NCBI GenBank assembly: GCA_963210315.1
Contig: OY723287.1
Span: 434,001-498,000 of the forward strand
Source: Rhynchopus euleeides
Taxonomy: Eukaryota > Euglenozoa > Diplonemea > Diplonemida > Diplonemidae
Length of the DNA stretch: 64,000 bases
Direction: 5' to 3'
Translations under genes and position numbers: made by a program
Notes under the pieces: model-generated
The model's database searches: none
What the model was told of the DNA's origin: nothing
What the model saw: the letters and a program-made list of their open reading frames with translations, nothing else
Part shown: positions 37,921 through 47,300 of the stretch, piece after piece
Numbering within the stretch: position 1 is the first letter of the stretch
Layout: every line of letters starts with the position of its first letter

Positions 37921-40900
37921 TCACCTCGAAGACGCAAGGTCGGAATACGCCCTCTCCAGCTCGTTGGTAAACGCCTGCCACGGGTGCTGCCTGTTGCTGC
38001 TCCTGCTCGACTGCCTGGGCCCGACAGGGTACCCTCCATGCGGCACACCACCGCCGGGCATGCCCTTGGCACCGAAGGGCGCGGGACCCCCGGCAGCGAT
38101 GCGCGACGCGGCGAGGGAAAACTCGAGACTGCTCGACGCCTCCGACACGAGCGGAACCGACGGCAGCGACGTCGTGTCCGTCTGGGCGCTGGGGTGGCTC
38201 GCAAGCGCTGCGGCATCCACCGTGCCGGGGTCGTAGCAGGCGGGGCCGCCGCCACCACCCCCCGCTGCCGCAGGCACGCCGCCGCCACCACCACCACCCT
38301 TCCACACACTCCGCTGCTGCGTGTTGACATTCCTCGGGGCAAACGCACCGGGGTGAGCCAGAGCCCCCTGCAGCGGGAGCTGCTGCTGCTGCTGCTGCCG
38401 GTGGCTGTGGGTGTGCTGGTGCGGTGCCGGCGTCGCCGCCACCCGCTGCCCCGCAGCGGCGTTGAGGTCGACATGCCGCGACGCGCCGTCCAACCCCTTC
38501 ACGATGATGTGCCCCGGGTCGCTGCTGCAGACAGAGATGTGGCTCCCGAACCCCTCCACCTCGCAGGGCGACGGCAGCACGGGCGACGGCTGCCACGGCG
38601 CAGCACCCTCAGGCGCAGGGGTCGCCCCCGCCACCGCGGCAGCCGCACGGGGGGGCGAGATGCACCGCACGCTGTTCACAGCACCGCCGCGGGGCGACAC
38701 GCCAGGCTGCGGCGGAAGCCCCTGCGGGCTGGGCAGGGGCACAACCTGCACAGCAGGGGCCATGCCGTGGCCCACACCAACATGCTGCTGCATCTGCGGC
38801 TGCTGCGCCCCAAACACGCCTCTGCCCTCCACCGCCTGCTGCTGCGGCATCTGCTGCTGCTGCTGGTGGGGTGTCGGGGTGGTCAGGCCGTAGTGCTGCT
38901 GCTGCTGCTGCATCGGCTGCACCTGCGGCACCTGCCTCCCCCCATCCCCAAACACCGACCCACCTCCTGGGTGCGGGGTGCGCGGCGGCAGCAGCGCCAA
39001 CACATCACTCCCTCCTGCCGCCACCGCCGCCATCACACCGCCACCGCCACCACCCCCTGGGCAGCGCACCCTGGGATCCACCTGCTGCTGCCCCCCACGC
39101 TCCCCACCTCCTGCAGGGTTCACCGCATCCGGGAGCGGCGGCAGGGGACGGGCAATGGCACGCTGGCTCGCGGGAGACAAAACCTGCCGGGGCACAACCT
39201 GCTGCTGCTGCTGCTGCGCAGCAGCAGCAGCCACCGGCACCTGGGGCATGGGGCGGTGCCTCTGCTGCTGCGGCTGCTCTGCCCCCAGCGCCATGGGCGG
39301 GTCGGACAGCTCATCCGCCGCATCCGCCTCGACCTCCCCGTCGCTCTCATCCCCCGGGCAGAAGGGCGGCAGCGAGTCGCACAGCGTGCTAATCCGCCTC
39401 CCTCCCGCCACACTGCCACCACCACCACCACCCCCCCTGTGTGGCGGCGCAGCAGACGCATCGGACACCGCCGCAGAGCCACGCCTCCCCGCGCTGCCCC
39501 GCCGCAGCGCGCTGGGGGGGAGGACAAACGCACCTGCCTCGCTGCCGCCGACACCGCCACCGCCGCCCTTCGGGCTTTGGTATTCATCGGGCGCAGCGTA
39601 GTCGTCATCAGCGGGTGCCGGGGCGCCAGCACCCCCACCTCCGCCCGACCCCTGCTGGGCGTGCCGCAGCAGCGCCTCGACGATGGAGTCGGGGACCTGG
39701 AGGGAGGCACGGATGCCCGAGGTGGATTGGATGTCGAGGGTTGCCATGCCGCCGTGCCCTGACAGGGCGGAGCCGCCGCCGCCTCCTCCGGCACTCCCGG
39801 TGGCGATGGCGCCGCCCAGGCCTGAGGCAAGCTGCTCCAACCCGCCTGCGTCGATCGCGACGGAGCAGGGGGCTCCGGGGGGAGACCCGCCCGCACCACT
39901 GCCGCCTCCGGCGAAGGTCAGCATCGCGCGTCTGATGGATCCGGAGGCGCAGGACCCTGCGAAGCTGCGGCGCGACACCGGTGTGGCTGAGGCGGGGTGG
40001 AGGCTGCCGCGCAGCGCCGCGGCGGGGTTAGCGCCAGACCCCCTCCCCGCCACCGCATCCTGCAGCTGCGACGCGAAGAGGTGGAGGTCGGAGTTGAAGC
40101 CCTGCAGGACCGACCCATCCCCGGAGCCCCGCCCCCGCTGCCCCGCGAACCCCCTCCCGGGGAAGCGCACCGCCTCCCCGGGCCTCCCCGCAGCAGGGTC
40201 CGGCGCGCGGATGTCCGCCGGCAGCGACTCCGAGGCATCGGATGCCGACCGGGGGGGGGCATGAGGGTGGCTCGCGGCAGACCCGAGGATGCGCTGGAGG
40301 CCCTGGATAGAGACGTCGCCTCCAGAGGCGAGGGCGAGGGGTGTCGCGGCGGCCAACCCGGGGTCTTCTCCGGTTGCGGCAGCGGCGGAGCCCGGCACGC
40401 CATCCAGCGCCCGGGGCTGGTGGTGTGCCGGGGGCTGCGGGGTGACCCGCATGGTGTGTCCCCCAGGGAGGAATGCCGCCGCATCCCACACCGCGTCCCT
40501 CGCATCCCTCGTGGAGTTGGGGGCGTGGATGGTGGAGGGAATGGGCATGCTGAACCCCGAAGGGGAGGATGCGTGGTTCGGCCCCCAGCTGTGGAACTCC
40601 GCGGAATCGGTCAGGGTGGTGGGGACCGGGTCGTAGGAAATCATGGCGGGGGAAGGGTGGCGCTGCTGCCGGTGCTGCTGCTGATGCTTCCGCTTCGATT
40701 CCTTCTTCTTCTTCGGGGAGACGGTGAAGGGGTGGTGGGGGTGGTGTGGGTGGTGGTGGTGGTGGTGGTGCCGCACCCGCCCCTCCCCATAACCCTTCTC
40801 AGCCTCCGGGGACAGCGCATCCGCCGATGAGATGTCGCCCATATCCTTCCTCCCGAGCATCATCAGCTCCTGCTGCTGCCTGCGGTGCTCCCCGTCGAGC

Positions 40901-42699
40901 CTGAGAAACTCGCCTTCCAGCCGGGAGATCTTCAGCTCATTCTCCCTCTGAATCTCCCTCTGCGACGCAGCCAGCTCCTGCTTAATCATCGTCGCCTCTA
41001 TCTGCAACACCCTCGCATGGAGCGACCCGTCGACATTCCTCGCATACGCCGGTGCCACAGGCGGCTCATCCCCTCCCCCACCTCCACTCCCTTCCTCAAC
41101 CAACGAACCCACCTCCCCACCAGGCACACCACCGGCATGCCCCCCTCTATGGGGCACCACCGCGTAACCACTCCCAGGGGTCCCAACCATTCCTCTGGCT
41201 GGCTGGCCATGCCTTTCTGGAGGGGGCTCGTCAACATAGAAGGAGGCGGCCCCCTCGGCAACAGCGGCGTGGCGGGGGTGGTGGTGGTGGTGGTGGTGTC
41301 GGGAATGCCCGTGATGCCCATCATCAGAGGGCTCCGACTCGGGCTCCGGGGCGTACAGCTCCTCTGCGTAAAACCCTGAGGGGGCGATGTCGGCAGCCGT
41401 CGCAGACCCTCCCGCCGGCGGAGCCGGCGGGATGGAGTTCGAGCCAAACGGGGCGAGGGTCTCATCCGGAAGGTCCTCCTCCTCCTCAAAGGCCTGGCTG
41501 TGCCTGTTGCCCCCCGCGGGGTGATGCAGAAGCATCTGCTGCGCTGCGTACCGCCCCTCGTCGTTCTGCGGCATCATGTCAGGGGCTGCGGGAAACCTCT
41601 CAAAGGAATCATCCCCCACAGCGGATGTCGACGTGGCGGGCGCGGCGTGGTGCGGAGGGGGCAGCTCCTCCTCAGGGAAGGCGCCGGTTGGGAGGGCCAG
41701 CTCCTCAGACCCCGGCTGGACATAGCTCCGGGCCTGCTCCACCTGGGGGGCGGCGTGCACGCCGGAACCCTGCTGGTGGGAGATGAGGTGGCACACGGGG
41801 GATTCCCCCTGAGGCAACCGGTGGTGGTGCTGTGGCGCCGCGCCGTCATCGCTTCCCACCGTCACCTTCTCAAAACCTGACGCGTCGGTCCTGCCGAGGG
41901 GAACCGGCGACGGCTGCGGCGGGGCCTGCTGCATCGGGTTAGGGTTTGGCAGCCCATACCCAGGAGGAGGAGGGTCGAGCTGCTGCGCGGCTCTCTCTCT
42001 CGGAGGCGATGAAGCTGCCTGAGCCGCCCGGATCGCATCGGGCATCGATGCGACAACGGGGGAGGACCTGTCGTGCACGATGGAGCGCAGGGCGCTCCCG
42101 GCTCGCGAGGGCTTCGGGAGGATCTTCGACTTCACCTCTTCGGGGTTGGGGTACTGCTCGGGCCAGAGGGAGCACACTTCACCCCAGTCTGCGATGGAGA
42201 GGCAGACGGCGGACTGCTCCGATTCGTCCGCAGAGGAGTGGCAGAGGCAGATCCCGGGGGGGATCCGGTTTTTGCTGAGGCTGAGGGCGGCATGCCCGGA
42301 GCTCCGGAGGAGGATTTCATACCAGACAGCGGCGTGTGCGCTGAAGACGCCCCGTTTCAGCTCCCCCCCGTCGTTCAGCACGACGGTGACCCAGAGGGGA
42401 AATTCTGCCGCCCAGGCCGTGCGGAAAAGGGTCAAAAAGGCCCGGTTGACCGTGATGACCTCCTCCTTCAGGTTGCCCTCGATGTCAAATGTCGGCTTGT
42501 CCTGAGCCCCGGGGATGACGGAGATGAGGCGCTGCAGGCACCTCCAGAAGTTTTCATCGGCGGGGAACTGCAGCGTGTCGGGCGTGGTCTGCCGCGAGGG
42601 GGCCTTCTTCGCCGCGACAAGCGCGCTGACATCCAGCGACATGCATGGCAGGCGGAAGGGCACCACCCGGCTCTTCGTCGGATGCGGCGTTGCAGACAT
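37921..42699 (-). CDS. Large low-complexity scaffold-like protein, unknown family
   Basis: Start set at the ATG 42699 (MSATPHPTKSRVVPF); six earlier in-frame codons begin with GTG. 1592 residues. Residues 1-190 form the only globular part (DENFWRCLQRLISVI, FPLWVTVVLNDGGELKRGVFSAHAAVW, CLSIADWGEVCSLWPEQYP). I do not recognise it. About 560-625 is a coiled coil (QIEATMIKQELAASQREIQR and on), followed by a poly-His run and a KKKKESKRK basic cluster that could be a nuclear localisation signal. The rest is Pro/Gly/Gln/Ser-rich, with poly-Gln and poly-Gly tracts, and the C-terminus (WQAFTNELERAYSDLASSR) is again helical. Perhaps a transcriptional or condensate scaffold; function unknown. Intronless. 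Confidence 0.7.
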   Translation of the reverse strand: MSATPHPTKSRVVPFRLPCMSLDVSALVAAKKAPSRQTTPDTLQFPADENFWRCLQRLISVIPGAQDKPTFDIEGNLKEEVITVNRAFLTLFRTAWAAEFPLWVTVVLNDGGELKRGVFSAHAAVWYEILLRSSGHAALSLSKNRIPPGICLCHSSADESEQSAVCLSIADWGEVCSLWPEQYPNPEEVKSKILPKPSRAGSALRSIVHDRSSPVVASMPDAIRAAQAASSPPRERAAQQLDPPPPGYGLPNPNPMQQAPPQPSPVPLGRTDASGFEKVTVGSDDGAAPQHHHRLPQGESPVCHLISHQQGSGVHAAPQVEQARSYVQPGSEELALPTGAFPEEELPPPHHAAPATSTSAVGDDSFERFPAAPDMMPQNDEGRYAAQQMLLHHPAGGNRHSQAFEEEEDLPDETLAPFGSNSIPPAPPAGGSATAADIAPSGFYAEELYAPEPESEPSDDGHHGHSRHHHHHHHPRHAAVAEGAASFYVDEPPPERHGQPARGMVGTPGSGYAVVPHRGGHAGGVPGGEVGSLVEEGSGGGGGDEPPVAPAYARNVDGSLHARVLQIEATMIKQELAASQREIQRENELKISRLEGEFLRLDGEHRRQQQELMMLGRKDMGDISSADALSPEAEKGYGEGRVRHHHHHHHPHHPHHPFTVSPKKKKESKRKHQQQHRQQRHPSPAMISYDPVPTTLTDSAEFHSWGPNHASSPSGFSMPIPSTIHAPNSTRDARDAVWDAAAFLPGGHTMRVTPQPPAHHQPRALDGVPGSAAAATGEDPGLAAATPLALASGGDVSIQGLQRILGSAASHPHAPPRSASDASESLPADIRAPDPAAGRPGEAVRFPGRGFAGQRGRGSGDGSVLQGFNSDLHLFASQLQDAVAGRGSGANPAAALRGSLHPASATPVSRRSFAGSCASGSIRRAMLTFAGGGSGAGGSPPGAPCSVAIDAGGLEQLASGLGGAIATGSAGGGGGGSALSGHGGMATLDIQSTSGIRASLQVPDSIVEALLRHAQQGSGGGGGAGAPAPADDDYAAPDEYQSPKGGGGGVGGSEAGAFVLPPSALRRGSAGRRGSAAVSDASAAPPHRGGGGGGGSVAGGRRISTLCDSLPPFCPGDESDGEVEADAADELSDPPMALGAEQPQQQRHRPMPQVPVAAAAAQQQQQQVVPRQVLSPASQRAIARPLPPLPDAVNPAGGGERGGQQQVDPRVRCPGGGGGGGVMAAVAAGGSDVLALLPPRTPHPGGGSVFGDGGRQVPQVQPMQQQQQHYGLTTPTPHQQQQQMPQQQAVEGRGVFGAQQPQMQQHVGVGHGMAPAVQVVPLPSPQGLPPQPGVSPRGGAVNSVRCISPPRAAAAVAGATPAPEGAAPWQPSPVLPSPCEVEGFGSHISVCSSDPGHIIVKGLDGASRHVDLNAAAGQRVAATPAPHQHTHSHRQQQQQQLPLQGALAHPGAFAPRNVNTQQRSVWKGGGGGGGVPAAAGGGGGGPACYDPGTVDAAALASHPSAQTDTTSLPSVPLVSEASSSLEFSLAASRIAAGGPAPFGAKGMPGGGVPHGGYPVGPRQSSRSSNRQHPWQAFTNELERAYSDLASSR

Positions 42700-42716
42700 C
42701 CTCACCGGGCCCCCCA

Positions 42717-42760
42717 CTGTACACCCCTGGGGGTGGGGGGTGGGGGTTGGCCTCCTGTGG
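42717..42760 (-). promoter_or_regulatory. Pyrimidine tract plus CAG acceptors before scaffold gene
   Basis: On the minus strand AACCCCCACCCCCCACCCCC ends in CAG at 42729-42727, and a second CAG follows at 42719-42717, 27 and 17 nt before the ATG at 42699. Same arrangement as upstream of biotin synthase and the ankyrin gene. Confidence 0.4.
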
Positions 42761-44372
42761 TGTATGGTGTGGTGTGTAGCGCAGCAAGCTCATGACAGTT
42801 AGCCTGCCTTGTGTAAGGTATGGTGTGTGGCACACTGGGGGGCCTTCGCTCAGAAATGCAGAGAAGTGAGGAAGGGTGAACCGCCTCACAACACTGGCTG
42901 CAACGTGGCACAGTTTTGACACACAGTGGCACAGAAGTCCCCCGTAAGGTATGGTGTGTGGCACAGTAGTCTTGGTTGTTAAGCACATTCGGTGTGACTA
43001 GGGAGTTAAGGGAGGCGGATGCGGCTGAGCGGAGCGGGGCGCCTGGAAGGGCGCTGACCGGGTGGCACGAGGGCGACAGACGCCGAAAGGAACCCGACAG
43101 GGGGGTATGAGGTCACCCTCTCGGAGGCGTTTAACTACGTCTCAGAGGTTGAAGCTCATACCGGTGTCGACGCCGCCTTCCCTGCCCGCCGAAGGGTGGC
43201 ACTACTCGCGTCTGGTGGAGATGTCGGTCCACCAGACGGACCCGCGTGATTCAATCGGCGCAGGGGGAGATGCAGCGGGCGCTGGAGGGGCAGGCCCGGC
43301 AGTTCCGGACGCCAACGGAGCGGGTGGGTGCTCGAGCGCCTCTCCGAGCACCTTCAGTTTTGGAGGCGGAGGGCCTCCTCTGGAGGGAGCGGTTGCCTAC
43401 CGGCATGACCCTCTCATGTGGGCTACGTGGGATGAGGACCGCAGGGAGGATGACGGGCGCGGTGGTGGGAGGGGGGTGGCGGGGATGAAGGCTGTGGCAA
43501 ACAACACGGCATCTGCATTTGCACTTCCAAAGTTTGAGTTTCCACGGGGAGGGGGGGGGGGGGGGGGGGAAGTGCTTGCATCGCGCCGTGCCCAGTGCAT
43601 CCGAAGCGGTCCATACATGCGATCGGCACGCGTGAAAATCCGTAATCCCCCCCTCCCCCTCCATCTTCCTGCGGCAGTGTGGGACTAACGCACCGATCAC
43701 ACCCCCCAGATGATATTTGAGGCGCCCACCGCTGCACCCCCACACACATGCCGCCCTCCCCCTTGACAGGCTTGTGATATGCACTTTTTCCTTTCGTTCT
43801 GCAAACTCCGGCTCCACCCAACCCCCACCCTGCAGCGAAAGGGTTAGTCAGGTGCTGCAAGGCGGCCCTACGAAGGCAGGCCCCCCGGATCCGGGTCTGG
43901 GGCTGGGTGGAGTGGGTGGGAGGCTCCACCGGCTGATCAGCAGTGCTGCCATATTTTTTTCTGCATCATTCATCCATGTGTGTGTTGGAGTGACAGGAGC
44001 CCGTCATGTGAGTGCAGTCCAGACACACCACGCGGGCACATCCATCCAAGGGGGGCACCGGAGAGTTGGCGCAGAACCGCTGCATCCCCCACCACCACCC
44101 CCCTGCTCTGCGCCTACCTCAAATCTCGTCGATCGCGAGAACACCCCACGCGCCTGTCATGAAGCGTGGTGATGTTCTGCAAGGATCTGCACTGGCACAG
44201 TTTCCTGCGTTGTTGCACAACTCTTAAAAACAATCAACGTCTCCGCCCCCTTTGCCCCCTATCCCCTTCTGAAGCTCTTGACACTGTCGGGCGCTGTCGT
44301 GCTGCTCCCCTGCAGCTCCATCCCACGCAAGCGTCAGACAAATCAACCGGTGCGTGCCCCCTTCTACCCATC
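42761..44372. other. Intergenic region with short direct repeats
   Basis: GTAAGGTATGGTGTGTGGCA occurs at about 42815 and 42947, with a looser relative near 42760. A G-run lies at 43552-43569. One GC-rich plus-strand frame (43107-43688) is listed separately. Nothing else is convincing. Confidence 0.45.
43107..43688 (+). CDS. Doubtful hypothetical ORF
   Basis: 193 codons from an ATG at 43107, Gly/Arg/Ala-rich with a poly-Gly stretch produced by the G-run. It is on the strand opposite to all confident host genes, has no recognisable domain and no acceptor-like tract before its ATG. It may be chance in GC-rich DNA. Confidence 0.15.
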   Translation: MRSPSRRRLTTSQRLKLIPVSTPPSLPAEGWHYSRLVEMSVHQTDPRDSIGAGGDAAGAGGAGPAVPDANGAGGCSSASPSTFSFGGGGPPLEGAVAYRHDPLMWATWDEDRREDDGRGGGRGVAGMKAVANNTASAFALPKFEFPRGGGGGGGEVLASRRAQCIRSGPYMRSARVKIRNPPLPLHLPAAVWD

Positions 44373-47300
44373 CTAATTGTCCTTGAGGAACTGCACGACC
44401 GGGTCGAGGAGGGCTTCATGCGCTGCACCTGCTCCCTGCACAGGGGGAGCGCCCCGCCTCTTGGCTGACAGCAAGGCATGCAGGCTGCTGTCGATGCTCT
44501 TCCGGAGGCCCTTTGCGATGACGGCGAGCTGGGCGGGCACCGCCAGCCACAGCCACCCGTCCACCACGGCACCTCTGTCGCGGTGGCGCACCTCCAGCTC
44601 AGCCGCAAAGAGCAGCAGCACCGCAGGCGGGAGCACGGTGCAGTCAAGCGCAAACGCAGCGCCCGTCTTCAGCAGGCCGTGGAAGGTGACAAACCTGCTC
44701 GACGCCGCCGACTCATTCCCCTTCAGGATGCTCCCCCCGTGCGCCAGCAGCTGCGTCCCGTTGAAGTCGAGCGACCACCGCGGCTTCCCCCACTTCCCCT
44801 CCTCCTCCGACAGGGCTGCCACGTTGGGCTGCAGGGCGTAGCACAGCGCGGCCTTCACCGCGTTGTCAACCCCGCCAAACCGGTTCCACTCCGCGGCGGG
44901 GCTGTTCACGGCGCTGACCAGAGCGGCAATCCCCCGCGCCCCACCCCGCGAAATATCGGGGAGAACGCCGGAGTCAGCAACGCAGGTCGCGAGCTGCGTG
45001 CGGGTCTCCTCAATGGACTCCATCGTCTTGAAGTCGAGCGAATTCTTCCGGCAGAACTCCATGCGGGAACGCCGACCCCCCCGAAGCGCCTCCCAACGAT
45101 CCCACAGCTTGGCGTAGATCAGGTGGTCCGACTCCCCCTCGGGGCAGAAGGCCAGCTTCACCCCCACAGGCGCATCGCGGTAGAACGGGGAACGGTTTGA
45201 GAGCACCGCGGCTATAGAAAGGCACGGGCTGAGCACCCCCAGCAGCGCAGAGATGAGCAGCAGCTTCCCCACCCGCACATCCACCGGGAGGGACGCGAGG
45301 TGCCTCCCCAGGTCGGTGAGGGCACCCGCGGGTGTGATGGCCCGGACAGACTGCAGCTCAGAGAAGGCGGCCTGCACTGCGTTCTCCGGAGGACTCTCGA
45401 TAACCTCATCCAGGAGGGTCTTGGGGAGGGTGCCCACCGGGGGTGGGGTGTCTGCGGAGGAGTCAGGCTCGGTGAGAGCTTTGGGGCGGCCTGCAGCATC
45501 CGATTCGATGACGAGCGCCTGGAGGGCGATGTCCGTCAGAGGGAGCCGGAGGATCTCAGGGGTTTCGAAAGCATCCATGCGGCTCATCCTGTCTCCGGTG
45601 TACAGCTTGAAGCAGACACCCTTCCTGACACGGCCTGCGCGGCCCCTCCGCTGCTTTGCTGAGGCGCGGGAGATCCAGCCCTCTTTAAGAGCCGTGATGC
45701 CCGTGACAGGGTCTGAGGAGGAGAACTTTGCCTTCCCGCAGTCGATAACATACACAACATCCTCCACCGTCACACTGGTCTCCGCGATGTTCGTCGAGAC
45801 GATGATCTTCTGTTCCCCATCCCTCTGAGGCGTGAAGGCGTGCTGCTGCTGCTCTGGCGGGACCGACGAGTGGAGGGGAACGGTGCGGCGCGCCAAACCT
45901 CTCCCTGCAGAGGGGGCTCCATCGAGCACCGCGGTGATTTTCTGGATGTCTGCGAGGCCTGGGGCGAAGATGAGGATCGCGCCTGCTGCGAAATCTCCGG
46001 AGATCACCTTCCCCTCGATATATCCGACAACCGCAGAGACGAGCTCGACGTCAATCTTATCCTCATTGACATGCGCCAGATTCCTCCTCGAAGCGATCGA
46101 GAGGTGCTCATACATCTCCCTCTGATACTTCGGGTTAGGCGGGTTCACCTCCCAGTCGCCCTGCATCGCCTCCTCCGGGTCCTCCTCCTCCCCGTCCCTC
46201 CCTCCCAGACGGAGGCCACCTCCCCTCCCCTCCCTAGAGGTGAGGCACGCCTCCCCATCGAGGTCCAGCTCATACCCCGTCTGTTCGTATACCTCCTCGA
46301 GAAGAACATCTTCGACAGGGAATGTCCGCCCCGACACAGAGAGGATGGGGCACCCCCCGCAGTAGTCGGAAAATTTTTTGGGGTCGACTGTCGCGCTCAT
46401 GAGGAGCACTTTGAGGGGGCGGAAGCCCTGCGCTCTGCGGGTGGCGGAGATGCGGCGGAGGAGGGCTATCGTGAAGTCCCCCAGGAGAGACCTTTCGTGA
46501 ACCTCATCCACCACCACGTGGGAGACGTTCGAAAGGAGCGGGTCATCCCCTGAAAGCCTCCGGAGGAGAATTCCCACAGTGCAGTAGAGCAGCCGGGTCT
46601 TCTGCGTGACAGACGGGAGGAAGCGGACGTGGTATCCCACAATGGAACCCCCCGATCCAGGTGGGGAGGACTCGCCCCGCTCCTTGGAGACGCGCTCTGC
46701 GATGGAGACTGCGGCGATTCTCCGGGGCTGTGTGCAGATGATGTTGGCGCGGCCCCCCTCCCCATCCTCAATCAGGCTGTCGAGGATGTACTGCGGGACC
46801 TGCGTCGTCTTCCCGCAGCCTGTCTCCCCGGCAATCACGCAGAAATCGCTTTCCCGGAGAGCCTCCTTCAGAGGCTCGATGAGGGCAACCGCGGGCAGCC
46901 CCTTCCGCCCTTCGTGCAGCGGGTTTGCCTCCGGGTTGGAGGTCACGCTTTTGTACTCCCGGAGGAGCTCGGCGGAGGCGGACCTCTCCTGTTCGGAGGG
47001 AGGGGAGTCGGCGAGGGGGGGCGTCTTGGGCTTCCGTTGAGGTTTTTCGGCGTTTTCAGCTGCTGCAGCCCCAGCCAGAAGGGATGGGAGCGGCGTGTCG
47101 GCTGCCCCCCCACAGAGCGTTGCGATGTGGGTTGCGATCTCATTGGCGAGGTCTCCGCCGCCCTCGGTGGAGACGGCGGCGATTCGGAGGAGCTGGAGCC
47201 ACAGGTCTTTCCAGAGGCCTGCGTCGAAGAGGGAGAAACAGTGGTATGCAACGTCCTTCAGCCCGGCGTTGGCACCGCTGAAGAGGTCGTTCACAGGGCG

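Noticed and set aside
37546..39762. 738-codon plus-strand frame
   Set aside because: Antisense to the low-complexity scaffold gene; Arg/His-rich translation of repetitive codons.
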